The position numbers and the translations under genes are program-made. Positions 7,480-15,834 of a DNA stretch of 64,000 nt are shown piece by piece. The notes under the pieces are model-generated. The model saw only the letters and a program-made list of their open reading frames with translations, did no database searches and had not been told where the DNA came from. Source of the stretch: Rhizomicrobium sp. (GTDB lineage Bacteria > Pseudomonadota > Alphaproteobacteria > Micropepsales > Micropepsaceae); NCBI GenBank assembly GCA_037200045.1, contig JBBCHM010000001.1, positions 1,922,001 through 1,986,000 on the forward strand, read 5' to 3'. Within the stretch, counting starts at the first letter, position 1. Each line of letters starts with the position of its first letter.

Positions 7480-8448
7480 TCACCTGAGGTCGGCGTCCGT
7501 TATCGAAACGGTCTCCGGTTGAATTCCGCTCATGTCGCCAACAGTTCGTGCCAACCCAAAGAATAGCAACATCAGCTGGCGGAAGTGAGCCAGGGCATCG
7601 ACATACGATCCATTCGGATCGGCTATCGGGTCAAGCGGCACTCCAAGATGGATTTGATAAAATTCCTTCCCTTGAATGTCGATTGTATTTGCGGTCAACC
7701 AACGATCTTTCGCGATCTTGTTGATAGGCGCGCTGTGAATGATCAGATTCCGAAATCTACTAAGGCGGGCCAACCAACCGTCGCTGCTAGATTCGTCGCA
7801 CATCTTCAGCACGAGGTCTTGAATAGGCGTCTGATCGGGCGGAAATTTTTTGAGCGATCCATACAATTGAGCCATCGTTCGAACATCTTTGGCTTTGAGA
7901 AAATGAACAGCCATAAATTGCGCCAAATAGTCCCGCGCTGAACAAATTTCTGCGAGGAACGAATGAAGTGCCATGTAGAGCTCGAAAATTCGGATATTTG
8001 CGAAGCGGCGTCCGGGCACAACATGTTGCTTGGTTGCTTGAAGATTCTGGAAGGCATATTCGCGGCAGATATCCCGCATTCGTAGACTGGCGGTTAGGAG
8101 AGAGAACGAGATGGATCGTGCGAGCTCTTCTAGTTCGACGTTTTTTGCATTGTGCGATGCGTAAGCGATCCCATTCCAGAAATCTGAAGGGGATTTGCCG
8201 TCAGCACTTTGGGGGAAGACGTGCCATACGGAATAGTCGGGGCCTACCGACTCCCATCCGAGAAGATCCAAGCCAAACTTCCGAAAGGCTGTGGCGTAAC
8301 CTCTCTTATCCTGAAGTTCGAACCGAATAAGGTTGCCCTTGGTATCCGGCGCAATGAAGAGACGGCCGTCCTGGTGTGTGCCTGCTGTTAGGCCGCCGAG
8401 GAGATACAATACGTCAGAAATCGTAACCGTGGATTGGGTGATGGTCAT
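7480..8448 (-). CDS. HEPN-motif hypothetical protein
   Basis: A 322-residue soluble protein, probably mostly helical after residue 105. The segment SRFRNLIIHSAPI near residues 228-240 fits the R-x4-H signature of HEPN RNase-type domains, known in toxins and defence effectors. The N-terminal 100 residues have mixed alpha/beta character (SVWHVFPQSADGK) and may form a second domain. It shares the unit with the tyrosine recombinase, and its start is 80 bp from the right inverted repeat. No partner antitoxin is obvious. The function as an RNase is inferred from the motif only; a structural HEPN fold without activity is possible. Confidence 0.55.
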   Translation of the reverse strand: MTITQSTVTISDVLYLLGGLTAGTHQDGRLFIAPDTKGNLIRFELQDKRGYATAFRKFGLDLLGWESVGPDYSVWHVFPQSADGKSPSDFWNGIAYASHNAKNVELEELARSISFSLLTASLRMRDICREYAFQNLQATKQHVVPGRRFANIRIFELYMALHSFLAEICSARDYLAQFMAVHFLKAKDVRTMAQLYGSLKKFPPDQTPIQDLVLKMCDESSSDGWLARLSRFRNLIIHSAPINKIAKDRWLTANTIDIQGKEFYQIHLGVPLDPIADPNGSYVDALAHFRQLMLLFFGLARTVGDMSGIQPETVSITDADLR

Positions 8449-8528
8449 GGCGGCGCCATAAATAGACCCTGTAAAACTAGCCCCAGATCAACGCATTTCA
8501 CAGTATGGATTCCGCGTTGCGCGATCAA

Positions 8529-8553
8529 TGAACACTATCGGCCATAGTGTTTA
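8529..8553 (-). repeat. 25-bp inverted repeat, right copy
   Basis: Exact reverse complement of the left copy, including the asymmetric spacer (CGGCC here, GGCCG at left). It lies between the start of the HEPN gene and the start of the membrane-protein gene to its right, so it could also act on either promoter. Confidence 0.9.
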
Positions 8554-8622
8554 GCGGTTTTTCGCAAACTGGTAGGCATGTGGCCGCCCAAGACAACCGC
8601 CAAGCACTCATGGAGAGATGCG

Positions 8623-9114
8623 ATGGCGATCTTGCCTTTCTGGAAGTCGAACCGGATTTTGGGCTTCCTTGATGAGAATACCCACGCTTCGTTTTTTCCA
8701 AAATCCGATATCCCAGACTATCCGCATGCAGTTCCGGGTGAGTGGGTAAGACTTCGGTCCGGCGACATCGGGCTCGTGCTCAAGCGTGAACGCGACGGTG
8801 CCCTGCTCACCGCGGTGCAGAGCTATTCAAATCTTCGAGGAATGAGCGCCGAACTGGCGAGGCCGGCCTACGAGGGTCTGCTAGGAGCCACAGCGTTTCT
8901 TCTCGGCGTTCCCATAGTGATCTTTCTGCTTAGGGATTATATCTTTCGCGCGTTTGTCTTCCTCGGGCTGATCAATAGCTGGATCGCGCTGATTCTTATC
9001 GGTATTGGCGGGTATCTAGCACTCCAAGCTCTGCTGACCATCCGCGCATATTTTCAGAAATATTCGTGGTGGAAGCGACTCGATCGGACGGTCGCGCGAT
9101 ATTCCGGGTCGTGA
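8623..9114 (+). CDS. Membrane protein of unknown function
   Basis: A 163-residue product from ATG 8623, preceded by GGAGAG at 5 nt. An upstream ATG at 8578 has no proper spacing. Residues 1-85 are soluble and contain a beta-rich segment (PGEWVRLRSGDIGLVLKRER). Two or three hydrophobic segments follow (GATAFLLGVPIVIFLL, VFLGLINSWIALILIGIGGY), then a short aromatic/basic tail. It sits immediately outside the right inverted repeat. The family is not recognised. Confidence 0.5.
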   Translation: MAILPFWKSNRILGFLDENTHASFFPKSDIPDYPHAVPGEWVRLRSGDIGLVLKRERDGALLTAVQSYSNLRGMSAELARPAYEGLLGATAFLLGVPIVIFLLRDYIFRAFVFLGLINSWIALILIGIGGYLALQALLTIRAYFQKYSWWKRLDRTVARYSGS

Positions 9115-9261
9115 TTGTCATGCGACCCGATCGATCGCAATAAGTAAGCTTCCCGAGCGGGAATAAAGAGGCGGATTTGGCCGCTATCATCCGAGGATGT
9201 TACCGATCGGGAATGTTTCGACTGGGTCCGGATGACGAGAGCCTCGCGGAAGGGAAACGGC

Positions 9262-9330
9262 TTCTATCGATCATTCGTCACGGCATTTATGATCGATAGG
9301 ATTATTTCTATCGATCACGTTCTATCGGTC
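9262..9330. repeat. Iteron-like CTATCGATC repeats
   Basis: Copies: TTCTATCGATCA at 9262-9273, inverted TGATCGATAG at 9290-9299, TTTCTATCGATCA at 9305-9317 and TTCTATCGGTC at 9320-9330. The spacing is irregular, between about 15 and 30 bp, so they fit operator half-sites or degenerate iterons, not CRISPR. Confidence 0.6.
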
Positions 9331-9375
9331 TATACGGATTTCCGTATATCCGCCGTTTATACGGAAATCCGTATA
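9331..9375. promoter_or_regulatory. Paired 18-bp palindromic operators
   Basis: TATACGGATTTCCGTATA at 9331-9348 and TATACGGAAATCCGTATA at 9358-9375 are each 8-bp-arm palindromes, and each is the exact reverse complement of the other. Their centres are 27 bp apart. Two nearly identical dyads in front of a gene are typical of cooperative dimer binding sites, probably for an autoregulator. Confidence 0.65.
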
Positions 9376-9438
9376 TCGCGCGACGGCGCCGAATTTCCGG
9401 CTTGAATTCCCCGCCTAGCGGCGTATGCGGATTTGTTC

Positions 9439-10299
9439 ATGCCACGCGTTTTGCCTCGCCCGATTATTCCTCCCCTTGTTGCACTTCCGGCCGATCCCCA
9501 TCCGATCGTCGCGGCCTGGATCGAACATGCCAGAGCCGAGGCGCCGGAATGGTTCGAGTCTCCAGGTATGGCGCTGCATCGGCGGAGGTGGCGGATACAG
9601 GACGCATTGCTCAAGACCGCCGAAAAGCGCGGACACAAAGTGGGGCACCCGAAAGACGGCGTGTGGCCGGTATGGCTGTGGATCGGCGGAGAGCGTGTGG
9701 ACTGGTCGATCTACGAGCGGGACAGGTTGCGGAAGATCCCGCTGACGAAGGCGGAGCTCAAGAGCCCGTTCAACACACCCGGTAGAACGTGGAAGCAGAT
9801 CGCGGAGCCCTCCGGACTTTTCACGATCACGATCTCTGCCGAGTACAATGGGAAACGCCGTCTCGACGAGCAGCCCCGGCGCCTTTTCGAACGCCGGATC
9901 GATGCTATCGTCGACAAACTGGAGGCTGCGGCGGCGCGCACGGTCGAGGGAAAGAAATGGCAGGCCGACTTCGAACGGCGGCAGCGGCGACGCGCATATA
10001 GGCGCAAGATAGCGGGCATCGAAGCCGACCGCTGGGAGCGATTGCGGGAATTGTCCGCCGCGTGGAACGAGGCCGAACGGTTGCGCGCATTTGTGAGTAC
10101 AGTCGAGCAGCGCATGAAAGACCTGACGCCGCGTCCGCCGCGTGTCGATGCCTGGCTTGGTTGGGCGCGCTGGCGCATCGACGATCTCGATCCCCTTGCC
10201 GAGGATACGGAAGCCGTATTTGCAAAGGTGATACAGCGGCCTCGGCCGATGTCGGAATACGAACGGGAATTCGGCGAGGAAGAAGATGACGAAGAATGA
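9439..10299 (+). CDS. Unidentified mobile-element protein
   Basis: A 286-residue product from ATG 9439. Opening: PRPIIPPLVALPADPHPIVA. It then has a W-rich segment (KDGVWPVWLWIGGERVDW), a basic helical middle with many arginines (RRQRRRAYRRKIAG) and a strongly acidic C-terminus (EFGEEEDDEE). It is preceded by paired palindromes and iteron-like repeats, which hints at DNA binding and autoregulation, possibly a replication or partition function. No Rep, ParB or helix-turn-helix signature is recognisable. The function is left open. Confidence 0.6.
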   Translation: MPRVLPRPIIPPLVALPADPHPIVAAWIEHARAEAPEWFESPGMALHRRRWRIQDALLKTAEKRGHKVGHPKDGVWPVWLWIGGERVDWSIYERDRLRKIPLTKAELKSPFNTPGRTWKQIAEPSGLFTITISAEYNGKRRLDEQPRRLFERRIDAIVDKLEAAAARTVEGKKWQADFERRQRRRAYRRKIAGIEADRWERLRELSAAWNEAERLRAFVSTVEQRMKDLTPRPPRVDAWLGWARWRIDDLDPLAEDTEAVFAKVIQRPRPMSEYEREFGEEEDDEE

Positions 10300-10371
10300 T
10301 CGGGTTTTTCGTTGTAGCCGAGGATCGGCCATCGGGACGGCCTTGGAGCTCGGATCGGTTTACGAATTGCC

Positions 10372-10400
10372 GAATTTGCGGCGATGATCGCCGCAAATTC
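10372..10400. terminator. Strong palindrome, likely bidirectional terminator
   Basis: GAATTTGCGGCGA-TGA-TCGCCGCAAATTC forms a 13-bp perfect stem 70 bp after the preceding stop. It is followed by TCGATTTCTT, a weak T tract. It could also be an operator for the Fic gene 115 bp downstream. Confidence 0.5.
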
Positions 10401-10515
10401 TCGATTTCTTAAACCGCACTGAGGCACGGCCATAAGATTTATATAGCCAGAAAATTCGCCTTTTGCTATGGCTTAAGGGGAGAAAATTCTACTTTACCCC
10501 CGAATCCGAGGCTTA

Positions 10516-12006
10516 GTGGCCAGAAATTCCCTCGACGACCTGCCCGAAACATTCGTCTCGACGACCGGCACCAGCAGGCTGGTTTCCAAGGCCGTCCGCG
10601 CGGGCAAGGTTCGGCGGCTGGCTTCCCGCCTTTATACCAAAGACCTGACTTCAAATCCCGAATCCCTGGTGCGCGCCGGTCTCTGGCAGATCGTTGCAGG
10701 CTACTTTCCCGACGCGCTGATCGCCGACCGCACGGCCATCGAGGGCGGCCCCGCGCGGAACGGGTCCGTCTTTCTCGTGTCGCAAAAGGGCCTGAGCGAT
10801 ATCGCCTTGCCGGGTATCACACTGAAACCCCGGCGCGGAGCGCGCGCCCAGCCCGGCGATCTTCCCTTCATGGGTGTCGTCCACTTCTCATCGCGTCCGC
10901 GCGCCCTTCTCGACAATTTTGCGCAAAGCCGAGGAAGAGGTTCTGTCTCCCGCACGCTATCGAAAGCGGAAATCGAAACCTATCTCGACAATCTTCTGCG
11001 CCATTCCGGCGAGGATGAGCTGAACCGCCTGCGTGACGAAGCGCGCAAGCTCGCACCGCGGATCAAAAGAGAGAAGGAATTTGCCGCGCTCAATGGAATG
11101 ATCGGCGCCCTGCTCAACACCAAGACCGACAAGCTGCGAACCCCATCTGCTCGCGCACGCAGGAAAGGATTGGCCTACGATCCGTCGCGTCTTGCGCTGT
11201 TCGAAAGCTTGCGTGCCGAGTTGCACCGCTCGCCCCCGCTTGCCAGGCCCGAAGCGCCAGGCGACGGCACAACTCTGCCCTTTTTCGAGGCCTATTTCTC
11301 CAATTTCATCGAAGGCACTGAATTCGCGGTGGATGAGGCCAAGGCCATCATCTTTGAAAATCGTATCCCGAAGGCCCGGCCGCAGGACGCTCACGACATT
11401 CTGGGTACCTATCGCATCGTCGCCGACAAGAACGAAATGAAGCGCGTGCCGCAGACCTTCGCTGAATTCGAGCGGCTGCTGAAGCGCCGCCATGCCGAAA
11501 TCATGCACGCACGGCCCGACAAGGCTCCCGGACAATACAAGGAGGATGCCAACCGTGCCGGCGCGACCATGTTCGTGGCACCGGAACTGGTTCGCGGAAC
11601 CCTCGACCAGGGGTTCAAGATATTCAAGACCCTGGAAGTGCCGCTGTACCGCGCGGTCTTCATGATGTTCCTCGTTGCCGAAGTCCACCCGTTCGCCGAC
11701 GGCAACGGCCGCGTGGCACGCATCATGATGAATGCCGAGCTTGTTGCTGCCAAAGAGCAGCGGATCATCATTCCGACGATCTATCGGGCCAACTATCTCA
11801 GCGCCCTGAAGGCGATCTCCAACCGCACCAGCCCCGAGCCGCTCATCCGGATGCTGGACTTCGCCCAGCGATTCTCACTGACTATCGATTGGACAGATTT
11901 CCGCCGTGCCGAGGCCGAACTCAAGGCGGCCAACGCCTTCATGGACAGCACCGAAGCCGAAGAGCGCGGGATAAGGCTGCGACTGCCGGAAACAGGCGCT
12001 GCCTGA
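10516..12006 (+). CDS. AbiEi-like N-terminus fused to Fic domain
   Basis: A 496-residue protein from GTG 10516. Residues 1-95 resemble the winged-helix start and core of AbiEi-type (type IV antitoxin) proteins: a start, SKAVRAGKVRRLASRLYTKD, then GYFPDALIADRTAIEGG. The C-terminal half is a Fic domain with HPFADGNGRVAR near residues 391-402, all catalytic positions present. Upstream, SNFIEGTEF near 261-269 fits the (S/T)xxxE(G/N) inhibitory helix. The likely activity is transfer of AMP or another nucleotide phosphate to a protein target, held inactive by the built-in glutamate. The AbiEi-like part may bind its own promoter. No separate antitoxin is adjacent. Fusion identity rests on pattern, not alignment. 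Confidence 0.75.
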   Translation: MARNSLDDLPETFVSTTGTSRLVSKAVRAGKVRRLASRLYTKDLTSNPESLVRAGLWQIVAGYFPDALIADRTAIEGGPARNGSVFLVSQKGLSDIALPGITLKPRRGARAQPGDLPFMGVVHFSSRPRALLDNFAQSRGRGSVSRTLSKAEIETYLDNLLRHSGEDELNRLRDEARKLAPRIKREKEFAALNGMIGALLNTKTDKLRTPSARARRKGLAYDPSRLALFESLRAELHRSPPLARPEAPGDGTTLPFFEAYFSNFIEGTEFAVDEAKAIIFENRIPKARPQDAHDILGTYRIVADKNEMKRVPQTFAEFERLLKRRHAEIMHARPDKAPGQYKEDANRAGATMFVAPELVRGTLDQGFKIFKTLEVPLYRAVFMMFLVAEVHPFADGNGRVARIMMNAELVAAKEQRIIIPTIYRANYLSALKAISNRTSPEPLIRMLDFAQRFSLTIDWTDFRRAEAELKAANAFMDSTEAEERGIRLRLPETGAA

Positions 12007-12092
12007 TGCGACCGCAATTCACAGCTGTCGGAATGATTGCGTCCGCCAAACCAGTCTGCCCGACCCTTTTCGGAAATGCTGTTCACTCAACA

Positions 12093-12558
12093 TCATCCTG
12101 CTTTCGCCTTTCTGCCTGGGGCCGGAACCTCCAGCGCGCGTGCCGACGACTTGAGCCAGCGGGCGAGTTGTTTCGCGACCCGATCAGCCTGCCTTTCCAA
12201 GGCACATTCCCAGACGATCGCCACGCGCCATCCATCACGACCGAGCCGCTCCCTGACGAGGGAATCCCGGGCAAGTGTTCCTGTGAATTTGCTCTGCCAG
12301 AATTCGACATTCGACGAGGGCATCGTTGCAAATCGGCACCCCCTCGTGCCGGTGCCAAAAGCATCCGTGAACAAACACGGCAGCACGGTATTTCGGAAAC
12401 ACGAGGTCCGGTCGCCCCGGCAGGGATCCGACATGGGTCCTGTATCGGAACCCGAGCGCATGGATCAACTTTCTGAGTTGCAGCTCAGGCGCCGTGTCCC
12501 GGCCTCGTATCCGCGACATCATTCGCGATCTTGTCTGCCTGTCCACAATGTCTGCCAA
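12093..12558 (-). pseudogene. vsr: Vsr mismatch endonuclease, one frameshift
   Basis: Patch-repair nickase that cuts at T:G mismatches left by deamination of Dcm-methylated cytosine. Frame 1 starts at TTG 12558 and carries the Vsr block RSRMMSRIRGRDTAPELQLR, then PGRPDLVFP and VHGCFWHRHEG. After a run of five C (12339-12343 on the plus strand) the family sequence continues in another frame with CRFATMPSSNVEFWQ and GWRVAIVWECALE, ending at 12093. Removing one base from the run would restore a full-length protein of about 154 residues. It is divergent from the methyltransferase gene, the usual dcm/vsr pairing. It is either recently inactivated or a sequence error. Confidence 0.85.
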
Positions 12559-12653
12559 GTTTTTTCCTCGTGTCTCTGTTCTTCGATCACAGACTCCGAC
12601 CTGTCTATCTGCACATGGATTCGCACAAGTCGCGCGGGAAGAGAAGCGCGTTC

Positions 12654-14263
12654 ATGAAGGCATCCTACGCAGTTGTTGACCTATTCGCAGGTCCGGGCGG
12701 TCTTGCAGAAGGCTTTGCAAACGTCAGACAGGATGATCACCGGCCCTACTCCATCGTCCTGTCTGTTGAAAAGGACGAACACGCGCACAAAACCCTGCTG
12801 CTAAGAAGCTTTCTGAGGCAGTTCGAGGGGGCCTTCCAGCCGAATACTATCAGTTTCTGAATGGCAGACTCGATAGCGAACCGGACTGGAAGAAGCTGTA
12901 TCCGGAACAGTGGGCGACCGCCTGCCGCGAGGCGCTCCATCTCGAACTTGGAAACGCGAAGCAGATTTCGGAGCTGGACGGGCGACTCGATGAAATCCGA
13001 AAAGAATACGGCGACAGAATAATCCTGATCGGAGGTCCGCCTTGCCAGGCTTATTCTCTTGTCGGCCGCGCCCGCAACAAGGGCATCGAGGACTACGTCC
13101 CGGGCGACGACAAGCGACACTTTCTCTATCAGGAATACATCCGGATACTGAAACGTCTGCAGCCGGCAGCGTTTGTCATGGAGAATGTCAAGGGACTGCT
13201 TTCGTCCTCGATAGATGGCGAAAAGATATTCGAGAAGGTTCTCGACGATCTGGCGCATCTGGGCACGGGCAGACACAGCTACAAGCTCGTTCCGCTCGCG
13301 CCGAAGACAAACGGCTCCGCGCCGAACAGCAAGAAGAAGAAAACTCACGCAAACGATTACGTCGTCCGTGCGGAAGATTTTGGCATCCCGCAAGCGAGAC
13401 ACCGCGTCATTCTGGTTGGCATTCGCAAGGACTGTCTCGGCAATTCCGACAGCATCGAACGCGCGCTTCCAAGGCGTTCCGCGAGGGAGGTTGCTGTTCG
13501 TGCTGTTCTATTGGGAATGCCGAGGCTGCGCAGCGGATTGAGTGAAACAAAGGACACAAAGCAGGCCTGGAAGAAGGCAGTCCGCGACGCCATCACGGCC
13601 GTTGCAGGCCTCGACCACAACCTCTCGGGCAAGGAATTCGACCGCTTCACACAAGAGGTCGCGTTATATGCGAGGAAGGCCAAGGGTTCCCGTTTGCCGC
13701 GATCACGAACCAAGTCAATTCCGGTCGGAATTGGCCGTACCTGTCCGCGAAAACTGAGAGCCTGGATCGTCGACCCGCATCTGAAGCGTCTGCCGAATAG
13801 CGAGACGCGCGCTCACATGAAGTCCGATCTCAGGCGGTATTTCTTCGTCAGCGTATTCGGAGAAGTGACTGGCACATCGCCAAAGGCCGCGGATTTTCCC
13901 GATGCACTTGCACCAAAACACGAAAACTGGGGTTCGGGTGATTTCTCAGATAGGTTTCGTGTCCAGCTTTGGGACCAACCTTCGACGACGATCACTTCGC
14001 ACATATCGAAGGACGGCCACTATTTCATTCATCCCGACCCTCTGCAGTGCCGAAGTCTGACCGTCCGCGAAGCCGCGAGGCTCCAGACCTTTCCAGACAA
14101 CTACCTTTTCAAGGGAAATCGGACGCAACAGTACGTGCAGGTCGGCAATGCGGTGCCTCCGTTCCTGGCACAAATCATCGGCGAATCTGTACTTCGACTA
14201 CTGGGTCATACCATTGAAAGGAAACGAAAAAAGAGACGCGGACCCGAACAAAAACAGAAGTAA
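12654..14263 (+). pseudogene. Dcm-type C5 cytosine methyltransferase, one frameshift
   Basis: Would methylate cytosine at C5 in a specific DNA site. From ATG 12654 the AdoMet motif I reads VVDLFAGPGGLAEGF. After the G run at 12827-12831 the protein continues in another frame (PAEYYQFLNGRLDSE), with catalytic GGPPCQAYS near 13035, ENVKG near 13182, PQARHR near 13390 and the C-terminal motif YVQVGNAVPPF near 14131. One extra G in the run would give about 537 residues. All catalytic motifs survive, so the break is recent or artefactual. It heads the operon with the GHKL ATPase, Z1, PD-(D/E)XK and AIPR genes. Confidence 0.88.
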
Positions 14264-14349
14264 GCATTTCAGGGATGCAAATGAAGGGCGCCAAAGCTAG
14301 TAGTTGTCGGATCAATATTTGCCCCTCCCTCTGGCTATTCATGAGCTGA

Positions 14350-15834
14350 ATGATGGAAACGGTAGAAGCCGCGCCAAGAGCTTCTGTGCTTATCGAAAGC
14401 ATGCGGGACATCGGTTATTCCCTTGAGACCGCGCTCGCAGACATCATTGACAACTCGCTTACCGCAGGTGCGCGAAACATCCAGATACTCACGCCGCCGG
14501 ACAGGTCATCTCCGAGGATAGGAATTCTCGACGACGGCGATGGCATGACGCGCGAGGAATTGCTCGCTGCGATGCGTCTCGGGAGCAGAAGCCCACTTGA
14601 AGAAAGAGAGCGTACGGACCTCGGGCGCTTCGGTCTTGGATTGAAGATCGCGTCATTTTCTCAATGCCGCCGACTTACAGTCGTTACTCGGCGGAGCGGC
14701 GAGACCCACGCAGCAATCTGGGATTTCGAACGTGTGGCAAAGACCGACGAGTGGCTGGTCGAGATTCCGGACGACCCTGACACCATCCCCTGCGCAGACA
14801 GCCTCGGTGAAAAGGGCACCCTTGTTCTTTGGGAAAATCTCGACCGTATCGTCCGGGACACCTCCGAGGAGGGTTTCGCGCACTTTGTTCGAAGAATGGA
14901 CGAAGCACGCTCGCACCTTGAGCTGGTCTTTCACCGCTTCCTCTCGGGCGAGCCCGGTCACCGCAAGATCGCAATCGTGCTCAACAATCGGCCACTTGAA
15001 CCCTACGATCCTTTTCACTCATCGCATCCCGCCACCATCGCGGGGCCGATCGAAAAGATCAGGGTGGGCATGCAGGAAGTCGTCATCCAGACATTTACGC
15101 TGCCCCATCATCGCAAGGTGACTCCTGAGGAGTGGGAACGGCATTCCGGCGCGGCTGGATACGTCAAGAACCAGGGCTTCTATCTTTATCGGCAGAGGCG
15201 CCTGATCATCTACGGCACCTGGTTTGGACTGGCCCGGCAAACGGAACTGGCAAAGCTTGCGCGCGTACGCATCGACATCCCGAACGGACTGGATTCCGAA
15301 TGGAAGATCGATGTCAAGAAGGCCTCGGCCCAACCACCCTATCAGGTACGCGAACGGCTGCGGCGCATCATCGAGACCATGGGCGCGAATTCAAGACGCA
15401 TATACACGGCACGCGGACAAAAACTCATATCCGACAATCGTCTCCCGGTCTGGAATCGCATTCAGGACAAGGGTGAGATCATCTATCGGATCAATTGCGA
15501 TCACCCACTCGTCTCCGCATTTCATTCACAGCTTCAATCGGCCCAATTGCAAAGAACGTTCAAGGATATCCTGGAGATCATGGGTTCAGCTCTGCCGATG
15601 GATTCGCTGTTCGCCGATCTTGGGGGCGAGCCAGACAAGGTCGGAGGCAACCAGTTGTCGGATGAGGCCCTTGGCCATGCAGTGACCATCACCGTGGCCC
15701 AGCTGCAGAGCTCGGGCCTCGGAATGACTGATATCAAACGCATGCTTCCCTTTGCCGAGCCGTTTCGCTCGAACTGGGACCGTGCCGAAAGCCTGATTGA
15801 TCACATGAATGCCGAGGGGGATGAAGATGCCTGA
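14350..15834 (+). CDS. MutL/MORC-like GHKL ATPase (Mza-type)
   Basis: A 494-residue ATPase. GHKL motifs: N-box ALADIIDNSLTAGA near residues 27-40, G1 DDGDGM near 62, G2 GRFGLGLKIASFS near 95. Downstream a MutL/Hsp90-style transducer region is plausible (QGFYLYRQRRLIIYG). Such ATPases are linked to restriction-modification genes as MutL homologues related to eukaryotic MORC, and one forms part of the Mza defence systems. It follows the methyltransferase by 86 bp, and its end overlaps the Z1 gene start. It probably acts as an ATP-driven clamp in target sensing; that is inference. Confidence 0.8.
   Translation: MMETVEAAPRASVLIESMRDIGYSLETALADIIDNSLTAGARNIQILTPPDRSSPRIGILDDGDGMTREELLAAMRLGSRSPLEERERTDLGRFGLGLKIASFSQCRRLTVVTRRSGETHAAIWDFERVAKTDEWLVEIPDDPDTIPCADSLGEKGTLVLWENLDRIVRDTSEEGFAHFVRRMDEARSHLELVFHRFLSGEPGHRKIAIVLNNRPLEPYDPFHSSHPATIAGPIEKIRVGMQEVVIQTFTLPHHRKVTPEEWERHSGAAGYVKNQGFYLYRQRRLIIYGTWFGLARQTELAKLARVRIDIPNGLDSEWKIDVKKASAQPPYQVRERLRRIIETMGANSRRIYTARGQKLISDNRLPVWNRIQDKGEIIYRINCDHPLVSAFHSQLQSAQLQRTFKDILEIMGSALPMDSLFADLGGEPDKVGGNQLSDEALGHAVTITVAQLQSSGLGMTDIKRMLPFAEPFRSNWDRAESLIDHMNAEGDEDA

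Larger units (their letters stand above)
6770..8553. mobile_element. Recombinase-HEPN unit with 25-bp inverted ends
   Basis: A 1784-bp segment bounded by two perfect 25-bp inverted repeats (6770-6794 and 8529-8553). It contains only two convergent genes, a small tyrosine recombinase and a HEPN-motif protein, whose stops are 5 bp apart. Each repeat has the architecture of a tyrosine-recombinase core site: two palindromic arms around a short asymmetric spacer. No flanking target duplication is visible, as expected for tyrosine-recombinase movement. It may be a small mobile element or an invertible segment. A pair of identical operators is the main alternative. Confidence 0.45.
9115..9438. promoter_or_regulatory. 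Repeat-rich upstream region, origin or operator
   Basis: No gene. It holds four CTATCGRTC-type elements at 9262-9330 (one inverted) followed by two 18-bp palindromes at 9331-9348 and 9358-9375, about 60 bp before the next start codon. Such density suggests autoregulation by a DNA-binding protein or a small replication/partition origin. Which one cannot be told from sequence alone. Confidence 0.5.

Noticed and set aside
9262..9330. Possible CRISPR array
   Set aside because: Repeat units are 9-12 bp, irregularly spaced and partly inverted; no spacers or cas genes.
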